This document shows, in pieces, positions 11,701 to 25,223 of a stretch of DNA of 64,000 nucleotides. The stretch covers positions 5,953,001 to 6,017,000 of the forward strand of contig NC_134755.1 in the NCBI RefSeq assembly GCF_050436995.1, written 5' to 3'. Position 1 is the first letter of the stretch. Each line of letters begins with the position of its first letter. A program made the translations under genes and the position numbers. This DNA comes from Anticarsia gemmatalis (lineage: Eukaryota > Arthropoda > Insecta > Lepidoptera > Erebidae). The notes beneath the pieces are model-generated. The model had not been told where the DNA came from and searched no databases. It saw nothing but the letters and a program-made list of their open reading frames with translations.

Positions 11701-14700
11701 GTATATAGGAACTAGCGTTTCATATGAGTACCGACTTTTCGCACTGTAGTATAAGATCCCGTTGTCTTTTATAACTTATTTAATTGTCGCGACAGTGCAA
11801 ACTGTAAAGCAGAAGCTATCCGTCGGGATCGTTTATTGATATAAACCGGATGATTGATTTTTGTCATCACAATGATTTTTCTCTCTTTGTTTAGTATACA
11901 GTAGCGCAATTCTGTAAAGTCTGTATTGTCGAGTAATGAGTGTCTGACTTTAAAATGTACTGCCACAATGGTTCTTACGGAGTCCGGTAGATGCGCTTAA
12001 CAGATTTCCGGGTAAAATTTCTCGATAACTAACCGATTGTCGGTAGCCGATAGTAGTAGATCGAGCTACGGTTATCCCTAAACAGGCAATATAAGTTTAA
12101 ACTACAACGTGTACTGTTTTAAAACCTAATTGTCATCACGGTGATATCATTCTAGTTAACGGCTAATGAAGAGTTTCCTGTTCCATATTACGTACTGTCG
12201 TGACGTGTTGCCTACATTGTAAGAGTATCATACGTAATACGTCATTTTGAGTATAGAATACAGAAATGATTTGGATATCCTGTGCACGTCAATCTTACTA
12301 AACCACGTCATTGAAATGGACGTTAAAATGAAGCACGGCCACTCGTCACACGAGAAGCTCTCAGCAAACGTCAACGTCTTTTACTAAACTACGGTTTGGT
12401 TTTCACGCTTTTATACGTTAAAATAAGTACTTCGGTGAGGTGATTTCCTACGACGAAGTACTATCGATAACGGGCCAGATATCGACTCATTTTAGGGAAG
12501 TTCACGAGAACATTTTTTTTATTTAATTACAGTATAATATCTAGTTAATAGTGCCTACTGTAAATATTCTCGCAACTGTACTCTTTGATTATTTCTTAGA
12601 ATCAAAAGCTAAACATAAGCCGTCGATGAACAATATTCCAGACATGTGCGTCCTTCAAATAATCACCTAACATAGTTACAAACTCATGAACACGACACGA
12701 AATTGATTCAACACTACTCAAGTATGTGAGATCCACACATCTTTTCCCCCGTCACGTCACCCGTTGCCTTTCTAATATTTCATAGGACGGCAAAAGGGCA
12801 AATTGTATCAGCGAGGCGTCTGGAGTGGAATGTGACAACGGAGCCAAATTGGACGCGACAACATGCTTTTAGCGCGTCTCGTCTCAGCCTCAGACCTCTG
12901 CGGATAGTGGTACAATAGGATCACAGGAGGCTGCGTGGCGCGAGCTACTGAAGCTTGCCTTAATGAAAATGTAAAAATGCCACATTATTTCAGGCCGGAT
13001 CAGGGAAATTTTTGTGTCTACAATAAAATTTTGCGTTCTTGGACGCTTCCAAAATCTATTTCGTAATTGAGCAAAATCTATCTTGTAATTAAAATACGCA
13101 AAATAGCTTCTTATTAGGTAAGTCTGAAATATTAATTTATAAGCAAAGAACAAATTAAGTCATACAGTTAACTTTATATTCAAATTAAAATTATTTTTCT
13201 AAGTTAGGTAAGGACTTACTAGCAATAAAAAGAAGATTACATACGTTTTTCGCAAGGTATGCATTTACGATAGAACTGTCTGAAATGCTTAAAATAGTCT
13301 TTGAACATAAATTACTCGAGTATTCAATATCACCTGTGTCTTGCACCATACATAACACCGTCTTCTCACAAGTAACTATTATAAGGATCTTGTTTACGAG
13401 GAGTTACTCCCAAACTTTAAGCATCTAACACAATTAAGAAGTTATCTTTAATGGCCCTTTTGACTAAATGCTTTCGTAATTTATATTATGAATAAATTAG
13501 TTGTTTAATAGTGTTTCTTAGTTGGTATTCTAAGAATTATGCTTTAAAATGGAAATGATCTTCATTATCTTTAAGAGTAATTTAAAGAATTAGCTATAAG
13601 TTATGTTTTAGAGGACACGTGGAGTGCGAAAATAAATAAGTATTAATGAATCATAATTTTAGTTAACCTTTTACTTTCACATTTGAAATAACAACGTTTC
13701 GACTTACTTTTACACATACATACATTATTTACGCAATAATAAACCTACAAATAAAAAAGTTAAGAAATATGAAGACCATTATATATGCGTATTGTTATCA
13801 CACGTACATAGAACGCGAGCGTAAGCAATGTTTAAACAAGTGTCTCCAAAAACGGTATCAAAATTCTCACAAAAAGCAATACACCATTTCCTCAAACGGC
13901 CATTATACATCACGTATCGTATAAAAATTCAAATATAGACAAAAGGGCAACGTATGATGGCAAACAATAAAATGGGGTGCCCTTTTTCTATATCCTTCGT
14001 AAGCAAGTACTGAAAAGATTTATGATTTTTATTACTTGCCTGCTTACCTACTTCTCATATTAATAGACTTCTTATAACGGTGCAGTTCTTCAGTCACGAA
14101 TTTGATTCTGTTTTTCCAAGTTGTTACATCTGAGCTTAAGATCTTTAGGTTTTGTTATTGACATCTTAATTATTAAATACAGTAAAGCCGAGAGTTCCAG
14201 TTCTGAAAATCAACAATAGTTTATTTTTTATACCTTTTTACACATCGTTTATTAAATTGCCTACAGCTAATGAAAGTACGAAGTAATTTTTAGTCAGACA
14301 TATGTATCCACAAAAAGCAAGATACCCAACCATAGCGGTTATTAAACAAACACTAATGCTATTTAATACCAATATCAACGAAGTAAAATATAACAGTCAT
14401 TAGATCACTGTCGTCTCAGGTAAATCTACATGCAAATTAGTTTTCAGTTCGTATCAGTAAGTTTGTTTACAAGTTCCATGTAAGGTCGCTCTATTAACTA
14501 CGATTGACTTGTAAAATTGACTGCCAGTACTGCGATAAAGTGGTACGATAAAACACTGGCCCTTGCGAACTACGCGGCGCGGAGATTAGTGGCTATCGAC
14601 CAGATTTGTGCAAATAATTTGTTTGATAAAAATCGATTAGTGCATTAACTGAGTACTCAACTAGTTTATCAATAATCTGTAATTAACTACAACGATCTTT

Positions 14701-15017
14701 TATTTATTTTAAGACATTTTAAAGTAAAATGCGTGTACGCGTTAATTCCCGTATCCTATTATATGTTAACCATGCAACGCGAGAATTTAAAAGTTATGAA
14801 TTACAAATGAGTTCATTAACAAAATATCGATTAATTTCATTAGCATTCCAATTTATTGACAAAAGAAAACCAGTTTTTAATCCGTAAGTGCCTAGTGTAT
14901 TTCAATTTCTTAAATTCAGAGATTATAACAGTGCTTGATATTGGCTACTCATTTTCACAAAAAGACACAGGACTTTATTGCTTAGAAAAATAAAAACTCA
15001 TACTAAATATCTAAACT
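8712..15017. other. Stretch without a supported gene
   Basis: AT-rich unique sequence. Open frames on either strand are of chance length and have low-complexity composition. Slightly GC-richer patches occur at about 9450-9550 and 12740-12960. No tRNA, repeat or promoter could be supported. Confidence 0.5.
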
Positions 15018-15296
15018 GCACGTTTGGCGCAGTGGTTTAAGCGGTCACCTCGCCGCAGCAACCGGAGCGCCGCGTGTGGTGGGTTCGAATCCCACCCGGG
15101 ACAAATCTTTGTGTGATGAGCACAAGTATTTGTTCTGAGCCTGGATGTTAATGTATCTATATAAGTATGTATTTAGAAGTATATAAGTATGTTTATCAGT
15201 TATTTGGTTACCATAGTACAAGCTCTGCTTAGTTTGGAATCAAATGACCGTGTGTGAGTTGTCCAATAATATTTATTTATATTTATATTTATTTAA
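15018..15296 (+). mobile_element. tRNA-derived SINE, nearly complete
   Basis: The head carries a pol III A box (TGGCGCAGTGG, 15025-15035) and a B box (GGTTCGAATCC, 15082-15092). A tRNA-unrelated body of about 150 nt follows, with a characteristic AAGTATGT repeat region, and the element ends in a TTTA/TTTATA-rich tail at about 15267-15296. This layout matches SINEs that are abundant in Lepidoptera; assignment to a named family would need a database match. A clear target-site duplication was not seen. It is not a functional tRNA gene because the body runs on and the cloverleaf is incomplete. Confidence 0.8.
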
Positions 15297-18200
15297 TGGT
15301 CAGTAATGAGCTTAATGTGAACTATTTTAACAAAATTGACCAGCGGCGCCTGTAGTAAGGATTGCTTACAAGTAAACGAAGTACAGTTTAAGTAGTACAC
15401 CACATTAACAAAAAATTGGACAAGATTAATCCGATACTACAAACTTAGATACTTAAGTTTGTAATCATTTTCAGGCAACAAATTTCAAACAACTAATCCA
15501 AAGGCTTACAACATACAAAAGTAAGAAGTAACATATTCAGAGAAGCAACTAGGACGTTAAGATTTGTGCAGTGATTTCAAACAAGCGACTGTAGATGGCG
15601 CTGACAAAGGGGTTATTCTTCACAAGAAACAACACAAACATCTAGTCAAGATGCTACACTTCAGTTGCTAGATTCACCAGTAAAATGGAAACTTTAGGAC
15701 AACCACATTTCAAAATACGTACCTGGTATTTGAAATTTAGTTTCTTCTATTTCTTGTAGCCACTCGAAATTTAGACGGATCCAAACCAAATGATTCAACG
15801 CGTTTCGATTGCCCCCCCAGCAAAATCTCCCTCAGGAGTGATGGTGCCCTACGAAAGTATGAGCTATCCACAATTCTGGATGGCCACGGGTTCGCTGATT
15901 AACCTGAATTTAATAAAATAATAGAGATGTTCTCCAGCAGGATTCTTTACCATTATCGATAACCGACAACTGGACGGCTATCGAGAAATTTTGCTGTATA
16001 AACTAATTATTAATTACATCTAAAATGTCAAACTGTCGTTATTCCACAGTACCGATTTAATTGATTAAAGAGAATCATGTTTGTTTACGTCGCTTTTACA
16101 AATACTTATGATTCCGTAAAAGGTCTGGCCCTGACTGACGGCAGAATACTGAAAGCGGTCAATCGTCATCGCTGGCCAATGACGTCATATGTTGCTGAAT
16201 TTATTCGTAATGGAAGTGAAAACAATTAAAATAATATCAATATTTATGTTTAAAGGTCTTATGATTCATGTTTATTAAATAACATTTAAAGCTTAAATGG
16301 AGAGGTTTATTCACAGCTAAAGTAAATATCCTTGGGTGAAGTACTAACAAACAGTAATATGTATTATATTCTTAGACTTTCACTGACATTGGTGACGTTT
16401 TATTATTAATGTTTTAAATATACTACAAAGAAATGATTAAATAATGTGTCAATTAACTATAATTTTCACGCGATTTAGTTACATTTAGTTTGTTCTACTT
16501 TATCAGTATATATTAATGATAAACCGAAATACAAGAGAGCGATAGGCACTAGCTGTGGTGAAAGTTACAAATGCAGAGACAAGATAAATGAATTACATTT
16601 ATTATTTACCTAGTAACGATTATAAAATTTTTGCCAACATAAAGACAAAGTAATTTTATGGATAAACTTTTTACTTAAACCGTATCTAGCCAATTATGGG
16701 TTGGAGACTCTCTATGCCCTTAACAAATATGTTAATAAAGAACTTTTAGGGATACAATGTTTTATCACGATGTTTTTCTTCACCGGTAGAACTACTTGTG
16801 AATCATACATGTAAGTGTAAAATATTTGGAAATTTAAAATATCCCGCTTACATGGTGACCCCAGTCTACACATCTAAGGAAAGAAGTTCACAAGCTCTCA
16901 TAATGCTTTCAGCTGTCTTCTCGAAAGAGCGTTCTTGAAATTTCATCTTGCAAAATTGTCTTATTCGCCTTAGAATACAGCACAATAGGTGCGCTTGTGT
17001 TCTGGAACATGAAATATTCATCGTTCAATATGATTAGGACTCGACGGATGTTTTGTGGAGAACTATGTTCCGTTGTGAAGAGTTTTGATAAATAAATTGG
17101 TAGAAAATGGCTGATTTCCACAACGAAACGAACTGCATCACTGTTTTACTGGGATCCAATAACTTCGGGAGTACTGCGATGCAATTTCATTTTTCAAAAA
17201 AGGTAAACGGGTTTTTGCATACGTCTTTACGCTCTTTTATGCCCTTTGAAGATACTAATGCCTGCGATTCACTTTTAAATGTGAGCAAAGTCTTGCAGTA
17301 ACCGAACTTAACTTTGGTAATCATTTATTATAAATTAAATGTTGCATCACGGGATCTCCCCTGAAAAATAAACATAGCAACATACAATTGCCAATTACAT
17401 TAACATGACTCATAACAACACAATATTTACTCCTTTAGTTACAAACAGACAATCGTTAATCATTGTCATATTGACATGAGTGCCGGCCAGCAATTAACAT
17501 GGAGTTACCTCGTCAGGCCGATATCCGCCGATCAATGTATTGTGTGTTCCTGACTCTGTAGGCACAAGTTCAATATTGATGAAGTTTGAACAGATATTTA
17601 TTATTAAGTTTTTTGGTAATGCCCCTTGTTAAAATATGGTGGTTTACTTTCTTTTTAGCGTAATGGCTAAGATAAACGGAACAAACATTCTTGTGATTCA
17701 CAAAAGGTTGTTTCAAGTCTGCTTGCATGTATGTAATATATGTCTTGTACGCTTGTCCCTCGCAATTCAAGATAAACTTATTTTTAAACCGAGTTATATT
17801 AACAAAATTAAATGAGAACTGAAATGCTTTTTTTTACATTTTCGTATATTCAATGTTACAAATTCTGTTGTAATAAAATCGGCTATCCAATTTTATACTG
17901 AAATGGATATGAACGAACGTAAAAATTAATGTGAATTCAATACTAATTGAAAGATACAATTATTTAAGCGCTTCATATTGGAATAAAATTGGTCATTTCA
18001 TTTCAAATTGAACTCGTAAGTTGATTTAAGATTCATTTATATAATCCAAAAATGCTTAAGCCAATTTTTTTACAGATGTCGGTTGGAGCAGGTGCTAGAT
18101 ACCTATATCACTTGCAACATTTGATTGTTTTACTTTGTAGAGGTAGTATGTTTCACTTTCAAGAATTCGCACGTGTATGCATAGAGAATCCATAGATAAC

Positions 18201-20184
18201 TTTTTACGATTACTAACCGGGTAAGAATTGATGAAGACTAATAACAACAATGGTGCACATAAAGCTGCAAAAGCCCGTATCCTTCATCGAATCAATAGTC
18301 GGAACTAATGCCCCCAGCCTCGGCCGGGCAATTAGTGCAACACGCCATCCACACGGATATCCGTCTATCGATCTGCACGCGGCAATTATCCTTGCGTTAT
18401 GTCCGGATATGTACGATTATACCCGGTTATGTCCGGGTCCGTCCGGCTTCGTTTCGTACGGCAAGGATCAATTAAGGTTGGCGGTCGGCATCGTTAGCTT
18501 CGACGTGCGATGGGATGACGTTTTCTTGTGTGATAAATGAACGAGGAGATAGCTTTGTTCTGCTTTATGAAACGGCGGCAGGAAAATCCTAGAACATCTG
18601 GTTTATATATTGAGGGTATGTTCATAATACTTTTATTGGTAACGATCAGTAAAAGCAATATAGGTTTAGCTTCCTAAGCGTGTGCTGCACTATTTAATTA
18701 AAATCGACGCACGTGTGTATTGTATAGGTGCCACGTGGTGCACCACGACATGCACGCCATGCGCCATGAAAAATTATTGCAACTCCGAGAAAAGTCTACG
18801 CTAGTGTAAACGCAGTCTTACCTACACATTTTCTTAAAACATATTTTCCATGTACACTATTTTGTTATGAAAAATAAGTTGCAGAATGTGTTATTGTAAG
18901 TTCCAAATAGAACCTTATTTGGCTCCATCTAGATATTTCTGACAGATGGTATAATATTTCAGCTCATTTGGAACTTGAGCGAAGCAAGTTTGTACCCGTT
19001 GCGCTGGTAAAAGCATAAGAATGTCGTAAAGTCTGCACACTCGATATACTTAAATGACTTTATTCAAAGTTTTAAAACATTGAACGATTCAATTTTTCGA
19101 CTACAGTTGGTTTACTCACAGACAAAGTTATTATCTTAGCGTATTCCAAAAATACTATTTGAAAGTAAGTCTTTTGGAAAGCAAAAGATTAAATTAATTC
19201 CGACACATTTATTTTTCTCTTAAAACTATAATAAAACTAATAAGCTAGAAATAGGCGAAAGAAATGACCATTTCTTCTTTTATTGTCAGTACATTAGACC
19301 ATTTATTTACAAAGAACGTACCATAAAGTACATTAACACGATCTACGAGCTGTAGTTCTGATAATAATGGCCTTGTTTATAAGGACCAAGAGCACCCTCC
19401 AGTCAAGAGATCTTCTAAAAGGAAAAACTCTGTATTGCATGGTCCCAACACCGAATATCTGCGAATACTACAAAAAAAAAACCGGAAAAAATACTGGCCA
19501 ACTTCAGTCACAACATCCATTACGCTTTATCTTTTACTTTTAACTGAAGGGATTCCAAGAAAACACGCAATGGAAAGTAAAACCAAACGAACATTTTCTC
19601 GTTTCGTATTTTAGTAGCAGGTCCCCGCTTGTATCGGATTTTCCTCTCGAAGTCGATTCCGACGTAATTCCATTTCGTCGGGATTAAAAAGGGTCTTGTT
19701 GCATAAATTGATCGAATTATTGTAATTTTTTGATGAAAAGCTCTTTCGTTATTTGTGTATTAAAAGTGTGGATCGAATAAATTTAAAAATATTCATTGCT
19801 ATGTTGTTATCAAGATAACAAAAACGATTTCAATTTTAACTTTTGTATCTATTGTAAAAATAGTAAAATCTAGTGTTTGTGAAAACAAAATTTCTGCTTA
19901 AATTAAAGTAGTACTACCCAAGCTAGTGTAGCAATCTAAATAAACTAGCATAGAGTAAACAAATATCTGAATGTTACTTACAATATAAAATGTAGCGAAT
20001 AAATCCGACGGTATCGGTGGAATTTTTATTCAGTTTTTCTCCAGCACAATCCATTTCGATCGAAAAACCAAACTCCATCTATCGCCACGAAAGATTGATG
20101 CAGCCTACACTCGTCTTCAAATATATTGTGTTGGGCGCATGGTAATACAATTTAAAGTTTTGGAGCCACATGAGCCTTCGTCTG

Positions 20185-20198
20185 GTTGCCATGGCAAC
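20185..20198. promoter_or_regulatory. Perfect palindromic X-box (RFX-type site)
   Basis: GTTGCCATGGCAAC is an exact palindrome and an exact match to the RFX consensus (GTTRCC, two bases, GGYAAC). Such sites mark promoters of cilium genes in animals, usually within a few hundred bases of the start. No cilium gene was recognised next to it here, so a role is unproven. Confidence 0.55.
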
Positions 20199-22858
20199 GC
20201 CCTCTCTCTACGGATTGCTCGCCTAAATTCTCAGTAAACGCACGACGTGTGTGGATAAAGGAAGCAATTTTCCGAGAAGGTGAATATCATTAGCTGATCC
20301 TATCGTGTTCCTTGCTTGCAGATTCCATTAGCTATACAAACCTTTGGAATCGAATGCCTTATCATAATTCCGCCTTCAGCGACATTATTCAAATTACTCC
20401 ATCATGTAAAATGTTTGGTAAAAAAGCGAGAGCGTGAGGGAAACGACGGTGTCTGTTCCTAAATACCTACCACTGCGCATGAGAACGAAATTTACTCGGA
20501 TATTATGGAACTTATAGTCAATTTACATTGATGACTGGTAAATAATGAAGGACGCTTAAGCAATCTGTCATACAATTAATTACATGACCCCATCAATAGC
20601 TTCTGTTGACACGATTATACATTTGCATAAAACCTTCGAATTCAGTTGTAGTCGTCAAACATTCTTTTATCACGAATATAATCTATATGCGACCTAAATA
20701 TATCAATATCGCACATATTCTCATATTTGGTAACAAGGTTAACTAAACAAAAAGATAAAAGAAGATCTTGTATCGAATTTTCACTCAATGTAATTACATT
20801 AGCTACTTCAATGGCAACTAAGTATTATTATAATTTCACGCCTTATTATGCAAATAAATATGTAATTTATAATTTTCCTCGTCGTTTCATAATGATGAAC
20901 GAAAGTTTAAAGGCAAAAACTATTGACTACAACAAATTTGTTATTGTAAGATTTTGTATGAAATCTGATTAGCGCCTCTAGCGGGTGCCGTATGTACAAA
21001 ATTTTGAAGTACACTTTAAACGTCAAACTACTCGATGGGACCGACTGCTCAAAATCACGCTACAGTTCCTAACGCGTATGCACCAAATACTGCTAGAAGC
21101 AAACATTGGACAATAAGTTCCAACTATGTAGAATGTGGGGAAGCCCGTACTAGGCGAATACCGTCTGTCCGTTACCCCGTACTTACAGGCAGTACTTTGT
21201 TCCCAGTTTCAATGTTTGCGTACTTCACAGAAACCATAGGGTTAACTTGCACCACTTTTAGACGTCTCGCTTCTGTCTGCTGCCAAAATTTCTATTTAGT
21301 ATATGAGCTACGAGTTTTGGTACTGCACTGTATACTTTGGTACTAAGTATCTTTTATGTTGAAGTACTTTGTGAGGAAATAATATGTCCGCGCTTTTGAT
21401 ACAAATAGATCTCAATTTAAGAGTTGAAATACGTAAATTCAGTGAGTTTATTAACATTAAACTTATAAATTTCTTTACTTAATTATTTGACATTTGTAAT
21501 TCTCTTTGATCATTGTGGCACACACGAAAATACAAAAAAATATCATACCAAAAATATGTATTTACTATGCAGCTTCACCCCAGTCAAAAGAAACAAATAA
21601 ATTTCCTTCACACAAATAAACTGTATCAAATCAAACCGGTGTTACATAACCAAGAAAAACCCGATACACGTCACAACAAAGCCGCACAAAGTTTATCTAA
21701 AAAAGAGATTCAAATCTTTCGTATTGCCGGAATATATCACAGCGCAATGAAAAAAGAATCGTTCGAGTTACAGTCGCACGGACTTCGTTTATTCACCCCC
21801 TTTATTTACAGTGAGGATTTTCTGATTTTAGACAGGATTTCCCCACACTATTCGTGTCGTAAGTTAGTTGTTTTTCGATGTATTGTTGTTTCACTGAAAC
21901 GCGAGAGAAAGTTATTTGATTCTCTTTGGCAAATATTACGTTTTGTTGGCTTTACGGTTTCTGAGGGAAAATGAGTAAGTGTTTTCTAACTTGCACTTAG
22001 AAGTTGTGTACACTTTTACTTTTAGGATTGTAATGACTATATAAACATAAAGGATATTACATAAAGATGTTTACAATCAGACCACGTTCACAGTCATAAA
22101 ATAAATCAAGAAACCTAGTCGCCAGTTTGCAGAGTGTTCTTTTTAAACTGTAGTTCACGGCTCTTTCAATCGCCTTATGTCGCTATTACACATAAATACA
22201 TGTTCATCCAAGTAATGTCATCAAAATCATCACAATAACCATATATTAGGGAGTAAGGGTTTCCCTTGTAGACCGCAATAAACGGCCGGGTTAATTATGC
22301 CATTATCCATACTATAATTACCACGTTCGGGAAACGTATGCTGCGGTTAAATATCATTAGTCTATAGATCATATATAGGGCTAGCCTTCAGGATATTGCT
22401 CCTGTTGCTGACCGATGACGAATTTTTGACAAATCGCTTAGAAATCTCACATAAAAAAAACGTTTAATATACGTCGTTATAAATTTAAAATTGAAATGTA
22501 TTATTACTACCTTTTAGTATTTAAGTACAAAGAAATCAATTAAACAATTGTCTTACTTACTGCTATTATTGTAGAAAATAAAATTTAAAGTAACTTTGAA
22601 TAATGTCTTGTTTTTTTTTATATTAAAAAAGGTCTATTTCGTCTGCGTCCATGTGCGTTGAACTAATATCAATAATATCTGACACAAAAGTCTATTGTGC
22701 CTAAACAATGAACATCAACAAAACAGCATGTACTCTAATAGAACAGAAACAAATTATTAATTTGAAATCTCTATTTAAACAAATAAGAGTTAGAAAACCC
22801 ATCCGATAAAAAGTGGCAGTAAATGTATGAAAATAATAATAAAACCTTTTGGGAAGTC

Positions 22859-22888
22859 CGATAGTCCGATGACGATATCGGACTATCG
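22859..22888. repeat. Small perfect inverted repeat (12-bp arms)
   Basis: CGATAGTCCGAT at 22859-22870 is the exact reverse complement of 22877-22888, with a 6-nt loop. It is an isolated hairpin in non-coding DNA; its origin is unknown. Confidence 0.7.
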
Positions 22889-25223
22889 AATTGAAAATTT
22901 TTCAGTATTAAATTTAATCATATCATAACAAAAATAATTATAAATTATTCAGGTAAAACAGAAAACTAACCGCGCTAGAAATACATACATAAACTACATT
23001 GCCATAACCTGTAGCTAACAATATTCATAAATAGCGAAGTAATACCACATTCTCAGAAACTATATCGATAGAATCAGTTATGAGGGCTGGAATCCCCAGC
23101 AAATCCCCTTAAACGAAATAGCCAGCCACGTTCTAGACAGATAATAGTTTCTACGTGAATATGTAATAAACAAGCCTGGATAACGAAGGTTTTGTGTTTC
23201 GAAAAGATATTGTAGTTCATTTTGGCTTTGAGGTGATTTTATAAAAATGATAAGCAAAGGATTGTTTCAAAGTACTTAATATTATTATTATTTTTGCAAT
23301 TTTATTTGACTGCTTTGCTTCCTCGTTATACGAATAGATCGACTTCCATATAAGAAATAATCAATTCAACAAAAGATGAAAGTAATACCTACTAATAATT
23401 GTTATAATAATATTTCTAGGTAATAGGAAACATAAAAAATAATAATATCAGAAAAAATGTGTATTTACGTAGAATTTATCGTAGTTCATAAATAAAAACA
23501 AAAAAATATTTATAATCAAACACAGACTGAGATCGTTTCCCCTATAATATAAAGGTTTAAATTATTTTTATTCGATATTCGATCAACTTCACTAAGCCGT
23601 TCCACATCTCCTTCTAGAAATATCCTCAATTATCTACAATGAACGGCCGTAAAATTGTAAATTAATTTGATTTATAGCAACAACTGATTTGCTTTACTTT
23701 TACTCGAATTACACGTGCAAGGGCGGACAGACGAGCAATTAATCTAAATTAGAACGATTATTTAACCCTTACTGGTTATTATTCAAAATGAACCGAGCAT
23801 CAATTCTGCTGCTGCCTTTTACTGGAAACGGGAAACAGATGATTATTCACATTTTGTTTACGTTGGAATAAAATTATAGCCAGTGAGTATCGACTAGTGT
23901 GTCGAAATTCTTAGGTAACTACCTGGTCTGGTATTTTAATTGGCCAATTTTGTTTGTTTGCATAACTTTGGAAGTTTATCATCCAAAACTTGAATAAAAA
24001 TGTTATGAGTCTTGATGCAAAGTAAATGAATTTAGTCATTTTTGGTAAAGTTATTGCTCCATTTCAAATTTTCTTGAATCTTCCATTTAGGACAAAACAA
24101 GTATTAAAATTTATAAAAACCAATTGCCGAGCAAATTAACCTTTTTGAGCCTCCATTGCTAACGAATTTTCAAACCACTTGGCGTGAACGAATGAAATTA
24201 ACAAAGTTACCGAGTCCAAAAACAATAATTATTGTGCCCCAAACCGACAATTTCGTTGGTAGCCGAGTTGACACGTGCAATTATGAAATAAACTGTGGCT
24301 CAACTTTCGAAAACCTATTTAAACTTTATCATGAGTGGGTAGTTATAAAAATCGCGCCCATCATCAATTTATAACGGAAAGTTTTTCAAATTTTCTTGTC
24401 AAAGTTTTCGAGTGACGGAAAGATTGATCGTCCTGTCATGGAATTACCAATGAAAATTTCTGAAGAATGGTCGGTTTATAAGGAAATTTTATTTTTGCTT
24501 TGAAACGTAATATTCTAGATTTCCATCGTGCGAATAAAAGATAAACAATAGAAACATTAGCAAGAAAGTATGGCGAGGAAAGGAATGTTTACGAATGTTA
24601 CTCATACTCAGTGAATAAAAAGTAGCAGACCTAGACGGGACGTTGACTAAGTCATCGCATATTTTGTACAGTCATAGTTTAAGTATGTTACTGAAAGGTC
24701 CGGAAAAGGTTTATTTTAATTTAAGAGGCTGATTGGTCACCCTACCACAAATTAAACAAAGCTGAGTTTTTGGTAACTGAAAACTAAAACGGTATTTTTT
24801 TCAACTTTCATAAATAAATATATAATAGGGCCTATTCAAGTGCTCTAACGAAAATATTTAGGAGCACCGCCGGAAGGATTTGGTATTATTGGTCATCAAT
24901 AGGTTAAACATACCGGATAGCAAAAACAATTGCCAATCACCCATTGTCTCTATACCAAAACAGACGCATAAACAATCAGTCTCAAATGACCTAGCGCCGG
25001 CCTATCTTAATGGTTCAGTCAAACATCATTTGGGAATGAGTAAACTCATTAAAATGCCCGCGGACGGGTCATTTTAGCGAATGTTTAAGCTAGAAGCGAT
25101 CTGAAGTTGTTATTGTACGGTCAGCTCTGTCACATTATCGTCGAGAGAGGTTATCATTCATTCGACGCCCGTTAGTCGCACACGCTATACTTATTTTGTG
25201 CAACTATGTGAAATAAAATCGTG

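Larger units (their letters stand above)
15297..25223. other. Stretch without a supported gene; regulatory-like islands
   Basis: AT-rich background. Distinct islands are a W-rich open frame at 15694-15831 (minus), a GC-rich patch at 18250-18540, two CACGTG motifs at 18710 and 18732, a perfect RFX-type X-box at 20185-20198 and a short hairpin at 22859-22888. The longest open frame (21513-21974, plus, starting at GTG) has no recognisable domain. No gene can be supported. Confidence 0.45.

Noticed and set aside
15018..15104. tRNA gene
   Set aside because: A and B boxes are present, but the sequence continues into a SINE body and tail and the cloverleaf is not complete.
21513..21974. Longest open frame in the window (153 codons, plus)
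   Set aside because: It starts at GTG, has no domain or signal peptide and Lys/Ser/Phe-rich composition. One such frame is expected by chance in 64 kb of both strands.
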